7,105 nucleotides of DNA. It comes from Deltaproteobacteria bacterium. GTDB lineage: Bacteria > Desulfobacterota > Desulfobacteria > C00003060. The DNA lies in the NCBI GenBank assembly GCA_030667105.1, contig DAOUWN010000107.1:1-7105 (forward strand). Direction: 5' to 3'. Numbering within the stretch: position 1 is the first letter of the stretch; each line of letters begins with the position of its first letter. Below the pieces are notes generated by a model. The model ran no database searches and was not told the origin of the DNA. It saw only the letters and a list, made by a program, of their open reading frames with translations. Positions 6,471 to 7,105 of this stretch are shown here, one piece after another. The translations under genes and the position numbers were made by a program.

Positions 6471-6652
6471 ATGGCCCTTTTTCCTCTGAGCGGCGTTCTC
6501 CGCGGGTTTTCGCCTGCGACGTACGAAAAGTACCTCTCGGCGTAAACCCTTGTGCGGCCTTGCTCAGAGAAAAAATTGCTCATTTCTGAATTGGAAACAT
6601 ACGCCAGTGCCCTTTGATTTGAAAACCATTCGTGGATGGGCACCAGCTAGTT
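6451..6652. mobile_element. Short MITE-like element with nested inverted repeats and a 9-bp direct flank
   Basis: CAGCTAGTT occurs at 6451-6459 and again at 6644-6652 in direct orientation, as a target duplication would. Just inside, CCATCCATAAATGG (6461-6474) matches the reverse complement of 6626-6639 (CCATCCACGAATGG) at 12 of 14 positions. Two more pairs are nested within: 6478-6491 with 6562-6575 (13 of 14), and 6504-6514 with 6539-6549 (10 of 11), around a GTAC-GAAAA-GTAC core. No transposase is present. The nested stems could fold in RNA and may act as a terminator between the zinc-ribbon and selenoprotein genes. The element call is inference; the repeats themselves are seen directly. 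The open frame on the minus strand here is not considered a gene. Confidence 0.5.
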
Positions 6653-6678
6653 GACAAACAGTCCTTAATGCATAGATT
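6651..6678 (+). promoter_or_regulatory. Promoter for the HesB-like selenoprotein gene
   Basis: A perfect TTGACA (6651-6656) is followed after 16 nt by TAGATT (6673-6678, four of six bases). Transcription would start near 6685, about 34 nt before the ATG. The -35 overlaps the last two bases of the right-hand 9-bp flank of the repeat element, so the element lies directly upstream of this promoter. Confidence 0.55.
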
Positions 6679-6707
6679 AATGAGGCCGTTGAATAAACCC
6701 TAAGTCA

Positions 6708-6713
6708 GGGAGG
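6708..6713 (+). promoter_or_regulatory. Ribosome binding site for the selenoprotein
   Basis: GGGAGG, 5 nt before the ATG at 6719. It supports translation from 6719, upstream of the in-frame UGA, rather than from the internal ATG at 6833, which has no comparable site. Confidence 0.8.
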
Positions 6714-6718
6714 ACGAG

Positions 6719-7057
6719 ATGTTTCAAGTTGCCGAGAATGCAAGTGCAATCATAAAGGACTTTCTTAAGGACAAAGAAGAGGCCCCCTCCATCAGAATCA
6801 TGTTGAATCATGGCGGGTGAGGCGGCCCCTCTTTGGGCATGGCCCTGGACGGGCCTAAAGAAGATGATGAAACTTTCAATGATAACGGTATTACCTACGT
6901 CATAAACAGTCAGTTGTTTGAACAGGTAAAACCTGTCAACGTGGACTACATTGACACGCCCATGGGAGCCGGGTTTAAGATCTCTTCGAATCTAGCTTCA
7001 GGGGGTTCGTGCGGGACATCGTGCAGTAGTTACGGAGGTTCGTGCGGTAGTGGATAA
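6719..7057 (+). CDS. HesB/IscA-like selenoprotein with in-frame UGA read as selenocysteine
   Basis: 112 residues if UGA at 6818-6820 is read as Sec34. Before it the frame gives MFQVAENASAIIKDFL and PSIRIMLNHGG; after it GGPSLGMALDGPKEDDE, NGITYVIN, VDYID and GAGFKISSNL. Both halves fit the HesB/IscA iron-sulfur carrier family, whose relatives carry GCGGPSLG-type sequence; U34 takes the place of the first ligand Cys. The usual C-terminal CGC is replaced by a Gly/Ser-rich tail with C98, C102 and C109. It likely carries or delivers an iron-sulfur cluster, or has a redox role, in the cytoplasm. A strong ribosome site, a promoter and a SECIS-like hairpin support the reading. HesB-like selenoproteins are an established group. 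A plain stop would leave 33 residues; the region after it is too well conserved for a decayed gene. Default gene calling would start wrongly at 6833. Confidence 0.88.
6818..6820 (+). other. Selenocysteine codon (UGA, Sec34)
   Basis: In-frame TGA between NHGG and GGPSLGMALD, exactly where HesB/IscA relatives carry their first metal-ligand Cys. Family-like sequence continues in the same frame on both sides. Confidence 0.87.
6830..6861 (+). promoter_or_regulatory. Bacterial SECIS-like hairpin directing Sec insertion
   Basis: GGCCC (6841-6845) pairs with GGGCC (6851-6855) around the loop UGGAC, which has G at its second position as bacterial SECIS loops usually do. A lower stem UCUUU/AAAGA (6830-6834 with 6857-6861) extends it, with GGGCAU and U unpaired between the stems. 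The loop begins 25 nt after the UGA, within the usual bacterial distance for SelB-dependent recoding. Folding was done by eye. Confidence 0.7.
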
Positions 7058-7105
7058 TAATTGGAGCGGTTACATTGCTGGATCGAGCCTACACTCATGA
7101 CAACC

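Noticed and set aside
6344..6643. A 99-residue minus-strand frame beginning MPIHEWFSNQ
   Set aside because: It spans the nested inverted-repeat element and runs antisense into the zinc-ribbon gene, has no recognisable domain, and its composition follows the palindromes.
6818..6820. TGA as a nonsense mutation making a pseudogene
   Set aside because: It falls at the family's ligand-Cys position, no other lesion is present, and a SECIS-like hairpin follows at the right distance; selenocysteine is the better reading.
6833..7057. A shorter 74-residue gene starting at the internal ATG at 6833
   Set aside because: It lacks a ribosome site and begins in the middle of the GGPSLGMALD motif; the frame extends upstream through a UGA to a well-placed ATG at 6719, giving a complete HesB/IscA-like protein.
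7075..7105. Possible start of a next plus-strand gene (TTG at 7075 after GGAG, or ATG at 7097)
   Set aside because: Only about ten codons are visible before the window ends, so neither start can be supported, though the TTG has GGAG 8 nt upstream and an open frame.

Overview
The window looks like chromosomal DNA from an anaerobic bacterium, most likely a deltaproteobacterial lineage (Desulfobacterota, sulfate- or metal-reducer type). This is inferred from gene content: a periplasmic multihaem c-type cytochrome, a dCache_3-type membrane sensor kinase and, most tellingly, a HesB/IscA-like gene with an in-frame UGA that reads as selenocysteine. HesB-like selenoproteins are known from the prokaryotic selenoproteome, notably in deltaproteobacteria. 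No rRNA, tRNA or CRISPR array was seen.

The left and middle parts are read from the minus strand. In transcription order they are: a DUF442-like/NifU_N fusion (5994-5152), a low-molecular-weight protein tyrosine phosphatase with an extra C-terminal domain (5167-4451, overlapping the previous gene by 16 nt), an intergenic region holding a MITE-like repeat (4089-4429), a PAS sensor histidine kinase (3961-1742), a PfkB-family nucleoside/sugar kinase (1713-778) and a tetrahaem cytochrome (599-108). The phosphatase pair looks translationally coupled. The histidine kinase and PfkB kinase probably share a promoter at 4006-4034. The cytochrome has its own leader.

On the right the direction switches. 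A divergent region (5995-6230) carries overlapping candidate promoters for both directions. It is followed on the plus strand by a small cysteine-rich zinc-ribbon-like protein (6231-6470), a second short inverted-repeat element (6451-6652), and the selenoprotein gene (6719-7057), which has its own promoter (6651-6678), a strong ribosome binding site, a UGA codon at 6818-6820 and a SECIS-like hairpin just downstream.

The most notable points are: (1) the HesB/IscA selenoprotein, which ordinary gene calling would truncate to start at 6833; (2) two iron-sulfur carrier/scaffold families (NifU_N and HesB/IscA) within about 700 bp of each other on opposite strands; (3) a phosphatase-like fold whose catalytic Cys is Gly, fused to a NifU-type domain and overlapping a gene for an intact Cys phosphatase; (4) a histidine kinase with an intact phospho-acceptor His but eroded ATP-binding glycine motifs; (5) two unrelated MITE-like elements, one of which appears to have altered the end of the zinc-ribbon gene.
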